From JAMOAD01 sp023621955 (GTDB taxonomy: Bacteria > Acidobacteriota > Aminicenantia > JAMOAD01): DNA of 10,536 nt. Where the stretch lies: NCBI GenBank assembly GCA_035403085.1, contig DAONEM010000052.1, positions 1 through 10,536 on the forward strand, in the 5' to 3' direction. Below are positions 1 to 6,113 of this stretch, piece after piece; within the stretch, counting starts at the first letter, position 1; each line of letters begins with the position of its first letter. The notes under the pieces were generated by a model. The model was not told the DNA's origin and made no database searches. It saw only the letters and a list, made by a program, of their open reading frames with translations. The position numbers and the translations under genes were made by a program.

Positions 1-149
1 AGGCGGTCCGGGAGGTTCTCAACTACCGTCGCTCAAAGGGCGTCTACAAGAGGCGCAAGAACCCCCTGAGCGTGCAGGAGGAGAGCGAGCTCTGTGTCGC
101 CCGCAGGGAGAGGCAGACCAAGCCGAAGCGGGTCACCTTACCGGTTTAG
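1..149 (+). CDS. C-terminal tail of an unidentified gene (5' end outside window)
   Basis: An open frame enters from the left edge, with its first whole codon at position 3, and ends at TAG 147-149. This gives the last 48 residues of a protein. The visible part is very basic: it begins AVREVLNYRRSKGVYKRRKN and ends KPKRVTLPV, with a short acidic patch (QEESE) between. No membrane segment or recognisable motif is visible. A basic tail of this sort could bind nucleic acid, for example in a transposase or a small DNA- or RNA-binding protein, but I do not recognise the family. It is on the same strand as the downstream operon but separated by about 580 nt and an independent promoter, so it is probably a different transcription unit. 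That the frame is coding at all is inferred only from its being open to the edge and from its ordinary codon use. Confidence 0.4.
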   Translation, partial: AVREVLNYRRSKGVYKRRKNPLSVQEESELCVARRERQTKPKRVTLPV

Positions 150-437
150 AGAGAGGGGTGTTAGGACCACAACGAAAGGGAGGGAGAGAGGTTCGCCAGA
201 AGGCGGTATGAGCGGGAAAGCTTGCAGAATGAGGATCTACAACAAAAGGAAGGGATCTGAAAGGGGAAAAAGGAGAGGTGGAAAGGAGAAAAGAGCGAAA
301 GAAGAGAAGGGAGGGAAGGTCTGAGGAGATGGAGGGGGCGGGAGAGGGGAGTCGGCGACTTCCCGGACTGATGAGGGGGAGGGAAAAGAGGTGAAACCTG
401 AGGGAGAGGAAGAGAAAAAGGAGGAGAAAAATAGAAG
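150..437. other. Purine-rich intergenic tract with no supported gene
   Basis: This stretch is dominated by G and A on the plus strand, with an uninterrupted purine run of 32 nt at 400-431. Open frames exist on both strands, but their products are low-complexity Arg/Lys/Gly/Glu on plus and Ser/Leu/Phe/Pro on minus, as composition alone would produce. An imperfect hairpin lies at 347-364 (GGGAGTC, loop GGC, GAC-T-TCCC with one bulged base), but no T-run follows it, so it is not a convincing intrinsic terminator. No tRNA, CRISPR or insertion sequence structure is visible. Its role is unknown. Confidence 0.55.
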
Positions 438-513
438 GGAGTGTCCGCTGTAAGTTGTGCAAGCTGGGAAGAGATAAAATGGAGTGTCCGTTATTGGTTT
501 GTTATTAGTTGTG
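438..513. repeat. Two-part spaced direct repeat (GGAGTGTCCG ... AGTTGTG, twice)
   Basis: The 10-mer GGAGTGTCCG occurs at 438-447 and again at 481-490, a 43-nt period or roughly four helical turns. Each copy is followed by a second shared word, AGTTGTG, at 453-459 and at 507-513. The gap between the two words differs between copies (5 nt and 16 nt). The pair lies 27-102 nt upstream of the -35 box at 540. It could be a tandem binding site for an activator or repressor of the operon. It could also be a remnant of mobile-element ends, since TGTCC occurs in some insertion sequence termini, but no matching inverted partner was seen. Confidence 0.4.
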
Positions 514-539
514 GCGCGGGGGTTGGGGGCGACATTTCC

Positions 540-569
540 TTGACACCTCCCCGACGGGTTTGCTATGGT
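540..569 (+). promoter_or_regulatory. Sigma70-type promoter for the operon
   Basis: A perfect -35 box TTGACA (540-545) is separated by 18 nt from TATGGT (564-569), which matches the -10 consensus TATAAT at four of six positions. The bases TG at 561-562, one base before the -10, form an extended -10 element that would help offset the weaker -10. Transcription would start near 575-577, giving an untranslated leader of about 155 nt before the first structural gene. No other promoter of similar quality was noticed upstream of the operon. Later genes overlap, so this promoter probably serves the whole set. Confidence 0.65.
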
Positions 570-584
570 TTTAAGCAGAAAGGG

Positions 585-603
585 AGCTCTTCTGTAGAGA
601 GCT
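585..603 (+). promoter_or_regulatory. Short hairpin at the 5' end of the operon leader
   Basis: AGCTCT (585-590) and AGAGCT (598-603) are perfect complements around a 7-nt loop. The stem lies about 10 nt after the predicted transcription start. A 6-bp stem near the 5' end could protect the transcript from decay or be part of a regulatory leader. It has no following T-run and is not a terminator. A stem this small may also be chance. Confidence 0.3.
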
Positions 604-682
604 GATGGCCTCTTGATTGGAACGAATCGTGAAGAATCTTTTCCGAAGGTCTCAAGAAGGGCCTGAAAAGAAGGAGAAGCAT

Positions 683-733
683 GTGAAGGTCAGATCGTTG
701 AGAGGCTCCTACCGGGGAAGGAGGGAGCATTGA
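683..733 (+). CDS. Possible 16-codon leader peptide, overlapping the first structural gene
   Basis: GTG at 683 is preceded by AAGGAG (671-676) at a 6-nt spacing. The frame encodes MKVRSLRGSYRGRREH, five arginines in 16 residues, and ends at TGA 731-733. That stop overlaps the TTG start (730-732) of the next gene in the arrangement TTGA, typical of translational coupling. A longer version of the frame could begin at GTG 629 but has no clear ribosome binding site. An ATG-TGA start-stop pair at 681-686 could use the same AAGGAG and compete with it. Support is the site, spacing and stop/start overlap only; no homologue is recognised. Confidence 0.3.
   Translation: MKVRSLRGSYRGRREH
706..724 (+). 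promoter_or_regulatory. Ribosome binding site for the 730 start, able to pair in a hairpin
   Basis: AAGGAGGG (718-725) includes a full AGGAGG at 719-724, five nt before TTG 730, and is the reason for choosing that rare start codon. The five bases AGGAG (719-723) are complementary to CTCCT (706-710) across an 8-nt loop. The site could therefore be partly hidden in the mRNA. A ribosome translating the short upstream frame would pass through this stem and open it. The stem is short, so its stability is uncertain. Confidence 0.45.
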
Positions 734-2754
734 GCACCCTACATGAGATGGTCCCCTTGGGGTGGGAGGAGGTCTCTCTCAAGAGGGAGGAGCAGGAAGA
801 GAGAGTTCTCTTGGAAGATCTCTACCGAAAGAGCGTTCCTCTCATGAAACAGATGAAGGAGTGCTCGAAGAGCTGGGATTCGCCGAAGAAACACTACGAC
901 GACGAGGAGTACCTGGAGGCTTTCTATCCCGTAGAGAGAAGTATCGCCGGATGGAGAAAACAGGTGGCCCGAGAGGGGCTGTCTAAGCGGGAGGAAGAGT
1001 TTCTCCTCGGCCTTCAGAGACGTTGGAGAGGATGGGAGCTTGAAGAGCGGCCTTGGGGAGAAAACCCTGAACGGCTTTTCTCCTTTTGGCTACTTTCCCT
1101 GGTCGAGCTTCTCTCCCTCGTTAAGGGCGAAGGGCGGATGAAGCCTCTCCTTCCTTTCCACAACCTTCTCTTCTACGAACCCTTCTGGGAGGCAGCCCTT
1201 TTCCCATCGGTCCTCCTGAAGGACTCCCGATGGAAAGAGTTGCTGGAGAGGATAGAGTCGTCCGTGACACGCCAAGAGGGGGCGAAAATCCTTCTCCTGC
1301 ACCGGAAGGTCGATGAAACTGCGCTCTTCGACCTTTTCTGGAGAGAGGCAGAAGGGGAGGGGCGTACCCGTCTTTCTCAACTGGAGAGGTGGACGATTCT
1401 TCTTCACCAGGAGAGGTGGGAAGCGGCGGAGAGACTTCTGACCGAAGAGGAGGATGGTCTCTTTCAGAAACGGCCTTTGGAGGCGTGGAAGCTGAAGCGG
1501 CGGTTCTTCCCCAATCGGCCTCTGAAGGAAGCGAGCCTCCTTCGGATTCATGAGTCGCTGGAAGGGAAGGGGCGAGAAGGGCCTGACGGTGAGACTCTTA
1601 CGGCCCTTTGGAGAGAGGGAGAGCTCTTAGGTTTTCCTGAAGGCCTCCTGGGCAAGATGGCCACCATGACCCTGGATCATCCCGATGGCTCCACCGGCTG
1701 GAAGAGAGAGAAACGGTTGCTAAGGGAGTATTTCGCCGACCCCTCGAAGTGTGCTGAAGAGATGGTCTACTCCGAGTTCGCGGGGGCACTTCTTGAACAC
1801 TCTTTCCGCGCTTCGGAGGGGAGAGCCTTCGGTGAGGTCGCTGAACCGCCGAGAGACTTGATCGTGAAAATGGGCAGGAACAAAGGAGTAGTGCTCAAAG
1901 AGCGGGTTGGCCCCTGGCCATCTCTTACGGCGCTAAGCTTTTTCGGGGGAAAATACCTCCTAGGCCGGACCAGGGAGGATCAAGCGGTCTTGACAACCTT
2001 TACCCCCTCTACAGGGAGGCAGGAGGAGGTCGCCGTAGCGAGGGGAAAGGTCTTCAGGTCTCTGGTGGCCATCGACTCCAACCGGTGTATTCTCTCTTTT
2101 ACGCAAGACCCTTGCCTCTATTTGTTCGACGCTTCTTCACAGCGTTTACTCCCTTTCTGTAAAGAGAACCTGAAGGGGGTTGTCGGGCTCGCCGTGCACG
2201 CACGGAGCCTCTACGCCTTGGACTATTTCGATCACTCCTTGGTCCGAATCAACAGGGAGGGAGAGGTGATCGGTAGGGCTTCCTTGTCGAAGGTTGCCCC
2301 TTTCCCCCTCTCCTTCGCGTTGAACTCCAACGGAGCGGCGGTGGTTCTCGGGCTCAACCGATACTTTTATGAAAAGAGTAGAGAGAGGCTGGACGGCCTA
2401 GGTTCCTCCTTTTCCCCTGAAGCGGTGGGACGGTGGGTGCTGGGCGTCTGGCAGGAGGGCGAATTTGTGCAGAAGCAGGAGCTCTCACCGGGAGTCCGCG
2501 ACTATTTCGAAGGGCTGGCCGGAGCTCTTCCTTCAACCTTTGTCAGGGGGGACTCTTTCTACGTCATGGCCGGTGCCCGTCTAGGAAGGTTTCGCTCCAC
2601 CGGGGACGGTCTGGAGGCTTTCTACTCCCTGGAGAACGTGAGCCAGAGTCTTGGGAGAGACCGAAGTCAGCCGTTGGTGGCTCCTGCGGAGGAGGAGATC
2701 CTGGTTTATGAGCGCGAAACCGGGTACATCCTTCGAATCGGAGAGCGCCCATGA
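730..2754 (+). CDS. Large unrecognised protein: helical N-terminal half, probable beta-propeller C-terminal half
   Basis: The product is 674 residues from TTG, chosen because AGGAGG lies 5 nt upstream. The next in-frame ATG at 751 has no such site. I do not recognise the family. Residues about 1-380 are rich in Glu, Arg, Leu and Trp with helix-like periodicity (for example RWEAAERLL), suggesting an alpha-helical or solenoid scaffold. From about residue 390 the character changes to short hydrophobic strands separated by turns (SLYALDYFDHSLVRINREGE, PCLYLFDASSQRLLPF, DSFYVMAGARLGRF). Roughly six units of 40-60 residues fit an NHL- or WD-like propeller. There is no signal peptide and no membrane helix, so it is probably cytosolic. 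It is the first gene of the operon and its stop overlaps the next start by 4 nt. It may serve as a scaffold or substrate-recognition subunit for the enzymes downstream. That role is inferred from context only; existence of the gene is near certain. Confidence 0.85.
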   Translation: MSTLHEMVPLGWEEVSLKREEQEERVLLEDLYRKSVPLMKQMKECSKSWDSPKKHYDDEEYLEAFYPVERSIAGWRKQVAREGLSKREEEFLLGLQRRWRGWELEERPWGENPERLFSFWLLSLVELLSLVKGEGRMKPLLPFHNLLFYEPFWEAALFPSVLLKDSRWKELLERIESSVTRQEGAKILLLHRKVDETALFDLFWREAEGEGRTRLSQLERWTILLHQERWEAAERLLTEEEDGLFQKRPLEAWKLKRRFFPNRPLKEASLLRIHESLEGKGREGPDGETLTALWREGELLGFPEGLLGKMATMTLDHPDGSTGWKREKRLLREYFADPSKCAEEMVYSEFAGALLEHSFRASEGRAFGEVAEPPRDLIVKMGRNKGVVLKERVGPWPSLTALSFFGGKYLLGRTREDQAVLTTFTPSTGRQEEVAVARGKVFRSLVAIDSNRCILSFTQDPCLYLFDASSQRLLPFCKENLKGVVGLAVHARSLYALDYFDHSLVRINREGEVIGRASLSKVAPFPLSFALNSNGAAVVLGLNRYFYEKSRERLDGLGSSFSPEAVGRWVLGVWQEGEFVQKQELSPGVRDYFEGLAGALPSTFVRGDSFYVMAGARLGRFRSTGDGLEAFYSLENVSQSLGRDRSQPLVAPAEEEILVYERETGYILRIGERP

Positions 2755-3443
2755 GGGAGTACGATACCTTTCTGAAAGGGATAGGCGACAGAAGAGCGAA
2801 AAACTTCTACCGTTACGAAGCCTCCTTGGCGGTAGAACCGATCTACACCTTCCTGAAGAGGGAGGGCGCCGAACTCTCCGGGTTGCTTCTAGATGTCGGG
2901 TGTGGCTCAAAGCCGTACAGAGATTGTTTCCCTCATGCCCACTACTACGGAATCGACAGAGCGGGAAAGGGCAGCGATGTCTGCGGCGATCTTCTCCGCC
3001 TACCCGTAGGCGACGAGAAGGTGAACCTTGTCCTCTGCAACCAGGTCCTGGAACATCTTCCCGATCCCCGGCGAGCGGTGAAGGAGATTTTCCGTGTCAT
3101 GAAGCCTTCCGGTAGGCTTCTCCTTTCCATTCCCCAGATGGGAAGACTCCATGGAGAGCCTTACGACTACTTTCGCTTCACGAAGTGGGGGATCCAAAGC
3201 CTCCTCGTAGAGGGCGGATTTGAGGTCTCCCTTATAGAGCCTCATGGGGGCTTTTTCCGGGCCTTAGGCTCCCATACGGCCTTCTTCCTCTGCGAGAGGT
3301 TTCAGAGGTTCCCAAAGCTCCTCCGTTTCCTCGTGATCGCCCCCCTGGTGAGAATCTCGAGAGGGATGGATAAAACAGTCTCTTGGACGAAAGACACGCT
3401 CGGATACAACGTCCTTGCGGTTAAGAGAGCGAAAAATGGCTGA
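2751..3443 (+). CDS. Class I SAM-dependent methyltransferase (Methyltransf_11 type)
   Basis: The product is 230 residues from ATG 2751, which overlaps the previous stop as ATGA; GGAGAG at 2740-2745 is its ribosome binding site. The SAM-binding glycine loop is LLLDVGCGSKPY with Asp48, Gly50 and Gly52. An acidic strand end follows (YYGIDRA). The later motif CNQVLEHLPDP contains Glu101-His102, and MKPSGRLLLSIP forms the next strand, the usual order for this family. The tail includes YDYFRFTKWGIQSLLVEGGF, common in methyltransferases acting on sugars or small molecules. The size is normal for a stand-alone enzyme. The context with glycosyltransferases suggests O- or N-methylation of a sugar or glycan, but the acceptor cannot be read from sequence. 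It overlaps the next gene by 8 nt. Confidence 0.9.
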   Translation: MREYDTFLKGIGDRRAKNFYRYEASLAVEPIYTFLKREGAELSGLLLDVGCGSKPYRDCFPHAHYYGIDRAGKGSDVCGDLLRLPVGDEKVNLVLCNQVLEHLPDPRRAVKEIFRVMKPSGRLLLSIPQMGRLHGEPYDYFRFTKWGIQSLLVEGGFEVSLIEPHGGFFRALGSHTAFFLCERFQRFPKLLRFLVIAPLVRISRGMDKTVSWTKDTLGYNVLAVKRAKNG

Positions 3444-4476
3444 ACGGGCACACCCTCAGGATCCTGGTTTCAAAGATCGGTGGTTCGGTCTCGTGAAGAG
3501 TAAGTACAAAGAGAGGCTCTTCGAACGGTACCGTTTCAGCTTTCCCTACATAGAGGGGAAGAGGGTCTTGGATATCCCTTGCGGTGTGGGCTGGGGAATG
3601 AAGCTTCTGAGAAGGAGAGCGGGGTCGCTTTGGGGCGCCGACCTCTCCCGGGAGGCCTTGGACTACGGCCGGCGGTACTTCTCCTGGGGGGGGGAGGTGA
3701 GGTACCTTTGCGCCCATATGTCGAAACTTCCCTTCCGGGAATCCTCTTTTGACGTTGTTCTCTGCTTCGAGGGCTTCGAGCATGTTTCGGCCGACCACGG
3801 TCTCCTCTTCCTTCAGGAGGTTCAGAGAATCCTTGCCCCCCGGGGGTTGCTCCTCATGACCTGCCCTGTCTTAAACGAGAAGGGACAACCTACGGGAAAC
3901 CCCTTCCATCTCTACGAGTATCCGGAGAGCGAATTCGTGGATCTGGTGAACAGACTCTTCCGAATCCTCCTCTTGGAGAGAGTTCCCGGGCCCGATGGAC
4001 CCGAGTACCGGGTCGTCTTGGAAAAGAGAGGGCCCTACGGAGAGGAGTGGGCAGGAGGGCGCAGGGAAAAGGTTTTGAGCCTTCTCAAGGAGATCTGTAG
4101 CATCCTTCTGGAACGGTGGAGGGAGTCGCTCCCTTACGAAGAGGCGCAAGAGAGGATTGTCAAGATTCTCGAAGCCCAAGGGGAGAGCTTCTCTCTGATG
4201 AAGGAGGTCTATGGGCTGAGCACCGCTCTGCGGAAGCGCGGGCTAAAAGAGGATGCCTACTGCCTTCTCAACGCTTTCGAAAGGGTCTACTCCCGGCGAG
4301 AACTTTCGACAAGAGAGAAAGATCTTTTAGGGAAATGTTACTACAAAATGGCCCTGGAGGAGTGCTGTTCCGCCAAGAGGGAGTGCCTTGAGAGGGCTCT
4401 CTTCTACTGCCCCGGCCATAGGGAGGCGCGAAGACTCTACGGAGCGGGAGGGGGCAAGGAGGAGAAAAGCGAATGA
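3436..4476 (+). CDS. SAM-dependent methyltransferase with a C-terminal TPR-like tail
   Basis: ATG 3436 gives 346 residues. A TTG at 3415 would add 7 residues but has no ribosome binding site; AGAGAG just before the ATG is itself only moderate. The N-terminal catalytic domain (about 35-200) shows VLDIPCGVGWGMKLL with Asp46, an acidic strand end in LWGADLSREAL, LPFRESSFDVVLCFEGFEHV with Glu115-His116, and ILAPRGLLLMTCPV. Residues about 205-345 are helical. Within them, about 259-336 match the tail of the GT4 enzyme in this operon (YGLSTALRKRG against YNFASFLAKRG, then ECLERALFYCPGHREARRL against EYLERCLQLLPEHGLAKERL). The tail holds five cysteines in 25 residues (301, 310, 311, 317, 325). A 9-G run crosses codons 84-87. 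The likely role is glycan methylation, with the tail as a docking module (inferred). Confidence 0.88.
   Translation: MAERAHPQDPGFKDRWFGLVKSKYKERLFERYRFSFPYIEGKRVLDIPCGVGWGMKLLRRRAGSLWGADLSREALDYGRRYFSWGGEVRYLCAHMSKLPFRESSFDVVLCFEGFEHVSADHGLLFLQEVQRILAPRGLLLMTCPVLNEKGQPTGNPFHLYEYPESEFVDLVNRLFRILLLERVPGPDGPEYRVVLEKRGPYGEEWAGGRREKVLSLLKEICSILLERWRESLPYEEAQERIVKILEAQGESFSLMKEVYGLSTALRKRGLKEDAYCLLNAFERVYSRRELSTREKDLLGKCYYKMALEECCSAKRECLERALFYCPGHREARRLYGAGGGKEEKSE
3686..3694 (+). repeat. Nine-G homopolymer inside a methyltransferase gene
   Basis: Nine consecutive G residues encode the end of Trp84, Gly85-Gly86 and the start of Glu87 of the methyltransferase. Loss of one G brings a TGA in frame almost at once (tgg ggg ggg agg tga). 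Gain of one G leads to a TGA about 20 codons later. Either change cuts the SAM domain before its Glu-His motif. Poly-G tracts of this length are known slippage switches in flagellin and surface-glycan genes of some bacteria. In this G-rich strand one such run could also arise by chance. Confidence 0.55.
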
Positions 4477-6113
4477 AGGTGCTTTTCATGACCTCTCCGG
4501 CGCCGGAGAGGGCTGGATTTTCCACGGCCGAAAAGAAGCCCCCTCTGGGAATGGGGATTCTGATCTCTCTCCTGAAGGGGAGGGGGCACGAAATAGCTTT
4601 CCGGGACGAGTATTTGGCGCCCTCGGGGGTTCTGGAGGGAAGTTATTTAGAGACGGAAAAACCCGACTTCGTGGGGATCTACTCCAACACGGTCTGCTAC
4701 GAAGGGACCAAGGAGATCCTCTCCAAGCTTCAGAGAAAACGGGAGAAGGGGAGCTGGAAGGGGAAGATCCTTGTGGGGGGACCCCATACATCGGCGGCCA
4801 TAGAGACGGTTCCAGACTTCGTGGACCACATCGTCGTTGGGGAGGGGGAGGTCAGCGTCCCCAAGATCGTCGAGGGCGAACTCCGGGAGAGAGTCGTTGT
4901 CGGCGAGAAGGTCACCGACATGGACTCCCTTCCTCGACCCTCCTGGGAGGAGTTCATCTACAGGAACTACGATTGGACGAGCCCCTGGTCGGACGCCTAC
5001 CCGGTCTACACCATGAACACGAGCAGAGGGTGTCCCTTTCATTGCACCTTCTGCTCTGTAAACGCCGTGTGGGGAAGGAGCTACCGGGCCATGTCCGCGG
5101 AGCGGGTTGTGGCCGATGTGGAGCACATGGTCACCTACTACGGCGCCAAGGGAATCTTCTTTCGAGAGGACCACTTCACGCTGGATAAACACCGTACCCA
5201 GAAGATCTGTGAGTTGCTCCTGAAGAAGAACATCCGGGTGGAGTGGTACTGTGAGACCAGGGTCGATCAACTGGACGATCCGGAGTACCAGGCCCTGATG
5301 GCCAGGGCGGGGTGCAGAGCCTTCTATATCGGCGTGGAGAGCGGAAGCCCGAGGATGCTTGAACTGTTTAAGAAGGGAGAGAGGGTGGAACAGTTCGTCC
5401 GGGCCTTCGAGATCGCGCACTCCCTGGGGATCAAAACGTACGCGAGCCTCGTCGTGGGAACCCCCTACGAAACCGAAGAGGACCTCCTCTTGACGGAGAG
5501 GCTGATCGACCGGATCAAGCCCTACCGGGTAGGAAGGAACGTCTACGTAGGCCTTCCGGGGAGCGAGATCTACGAGAGGATTCTGCGGGAGGGTGCTTAC
5601 GAGTACAAGGACCCTACGGGGGTTCTCTATCCGAAAGGGTATCTGGAGCGAGTGGACCGGTACTACGGCGGGAACGACTACTTCAAGCCCTACAGGCTGG
5701 ACGCGTCTCAAGCTCGGGGGCTCAATCCCTCTCCTTCGCCGGGAAAGGGGAATCCCCTCGCTCCCGGCCTGAGGAAGAAGGTCCGGGAGGCGCTTTCGAA
5801 AAGGTTTTGTGGGGAGGATCTCTCCCTCCTACGGGAATCTGGTGTCGTCCTCTTTGGCTCCGGGAGCCTGGCGACCGAGGTCTTCTCTTACCTTCAGGAG
5901 CAGGGAATCCCGCTCCGTTCTGTTTTTGACAACGATTCGAAGAGGCTGTGCACCCTCTTCGGGGGAGTCAAGGTCGAAGGACCCTCCCTGAAAGAGGGTG
6001 TCAAGATCGTCGTCGCTTCCCAGTGGGAACGGGAGATCGCCCTCCAGCTGACGGCCTTAGGCTACGGGGAAGAGCGGATCTTTCTCCTGAACGATAAGGC
6101 CCGAAGAAGATGA
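4473..6113 (+). CDS. B12-binding-type radical SAM protein with C-terminal Rossmann-like module
   Basis: The product is 546 residues from ATG 4473, overlapping the previous stop as ATGA; AAGGAGG lies at 4456-4462. Residues 1 to about 150 resemble the cobalamin-binding domain of B12-dependent radical SAM enzymes (PPLGMGILISLLKGRGHEI, KILVGGPHTS, VVGEGEVSVPKIV), although no DxHxxG cobalt-ligand motif is visible. The radical SAM domain (about 175-400) has the iron-sulfur cysteines 187, 191 and 194 in GCPFHCTFC, followed by YIGVESGSPRML and VVGTPYETEEDL. Residues about 455-540 form an extra Rossmann-like module: FGSGS from residue 461, FDNDSKR, and SQWEREIALQL from residue 516. The GT2 enzyme in this operon carries the same module. 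B12 radical SAM enzymes catalyse methylation at unreactive carbons, ring rearrangement or other radical chemistry. A role in modifying a sugar or glycan is inferred from context; the substrate is unknown. Confidence 0.9.
   Translation: MKVLFMTSPAPERAGFSTAEKKPPLGMGILISLLKGRGHEIAFRDEYLAPSGVLEGSYLETEKPDFVGIYSNTVCYEGTKEILSKLQRKREKGSWKGKILVGGPHTSAAIETVPDFVDHIVVGEGEVSVPKIVEGELRERVVVGEKVTDMDSLPRPSWEEFIYRNYDWTSPWSDAYPVYTMNTSRGCPFHCTFCSVNAVWGRSYRAMSAERVVADVEHMVTYYGAKGIFFREDHFTLDKHRTQKICELLLKKNIRVEWYCETRVDQLDDPEYQALMARAGCRAFYIGVESGSPRMLELFKKGERVEQFVRAFEIAHSLGIKTYASLVVGTPYETEEDLLLTERLIDRIKPYRVGRNVYVGLPGSEIYERILREGAYEYKDPTGVLYPKGYLERVDRYYGGNDYFKPYRLDASQARGLNPSPSPGKGNPLAPGLRKKVREALSKRFCGEDLSLLRESGVVLFGSGSLATEVFSYLQEQGIPLRSVFDNDSKRLCTLFGGVKVEGPSLKEGVKIVVASQWEREIALQLTALGYGEERIFLLNDKARRR

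Noticed and set aside
94..324. Plus-strand 76-codon Arg/Lys/Gly/Glu-rich frame
   Set aside because: It is a low-complexity product of the purine tract and overlaps the end of the left-edge frame; no homologous features.
347..364. Hairpin considered as a terminator for the left-edge gene
   Set aside because: The stem is short and bulged with a 3-nt loop, and no T-run follows.
133..462. Minus-strand 109-codon frame with a hydrophobic start, resembling a small membrane protein
   Set aside because: The Leu/Phe/Ser/Pro composition follows directly from the purine-rich plus strand; repeated SLPF-like text and the lack of a ribosome binding site argue against coding.
3415..3435. TTG 3415 as the start of the second methyltransferase
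   Set aside because: No ribosome binding site precedes it, it deepens the overlap with the upstream gene to 29 nt, and ATG 3436 gives the 8-nt overlap typical of this operon.
4388..5188. Plus-strand alternative frame of 266 codons overlapping the start of the radical SAM gene
   Set aside because: The product is Gly/Arg/Glu-rich low complexity and overlaps two well-supported genes in another frame.
4647..5711. Long minus-strand open frame (354 codons) opposite the radical SAM gene
   Set aside because: The plus frame has unmistakable radical SAM motifs. The minus frame is rich in Val, Leu, Pro and His with no domain motif, as expected of the reverse complement of GAG/AAG/GTC-rich codons.
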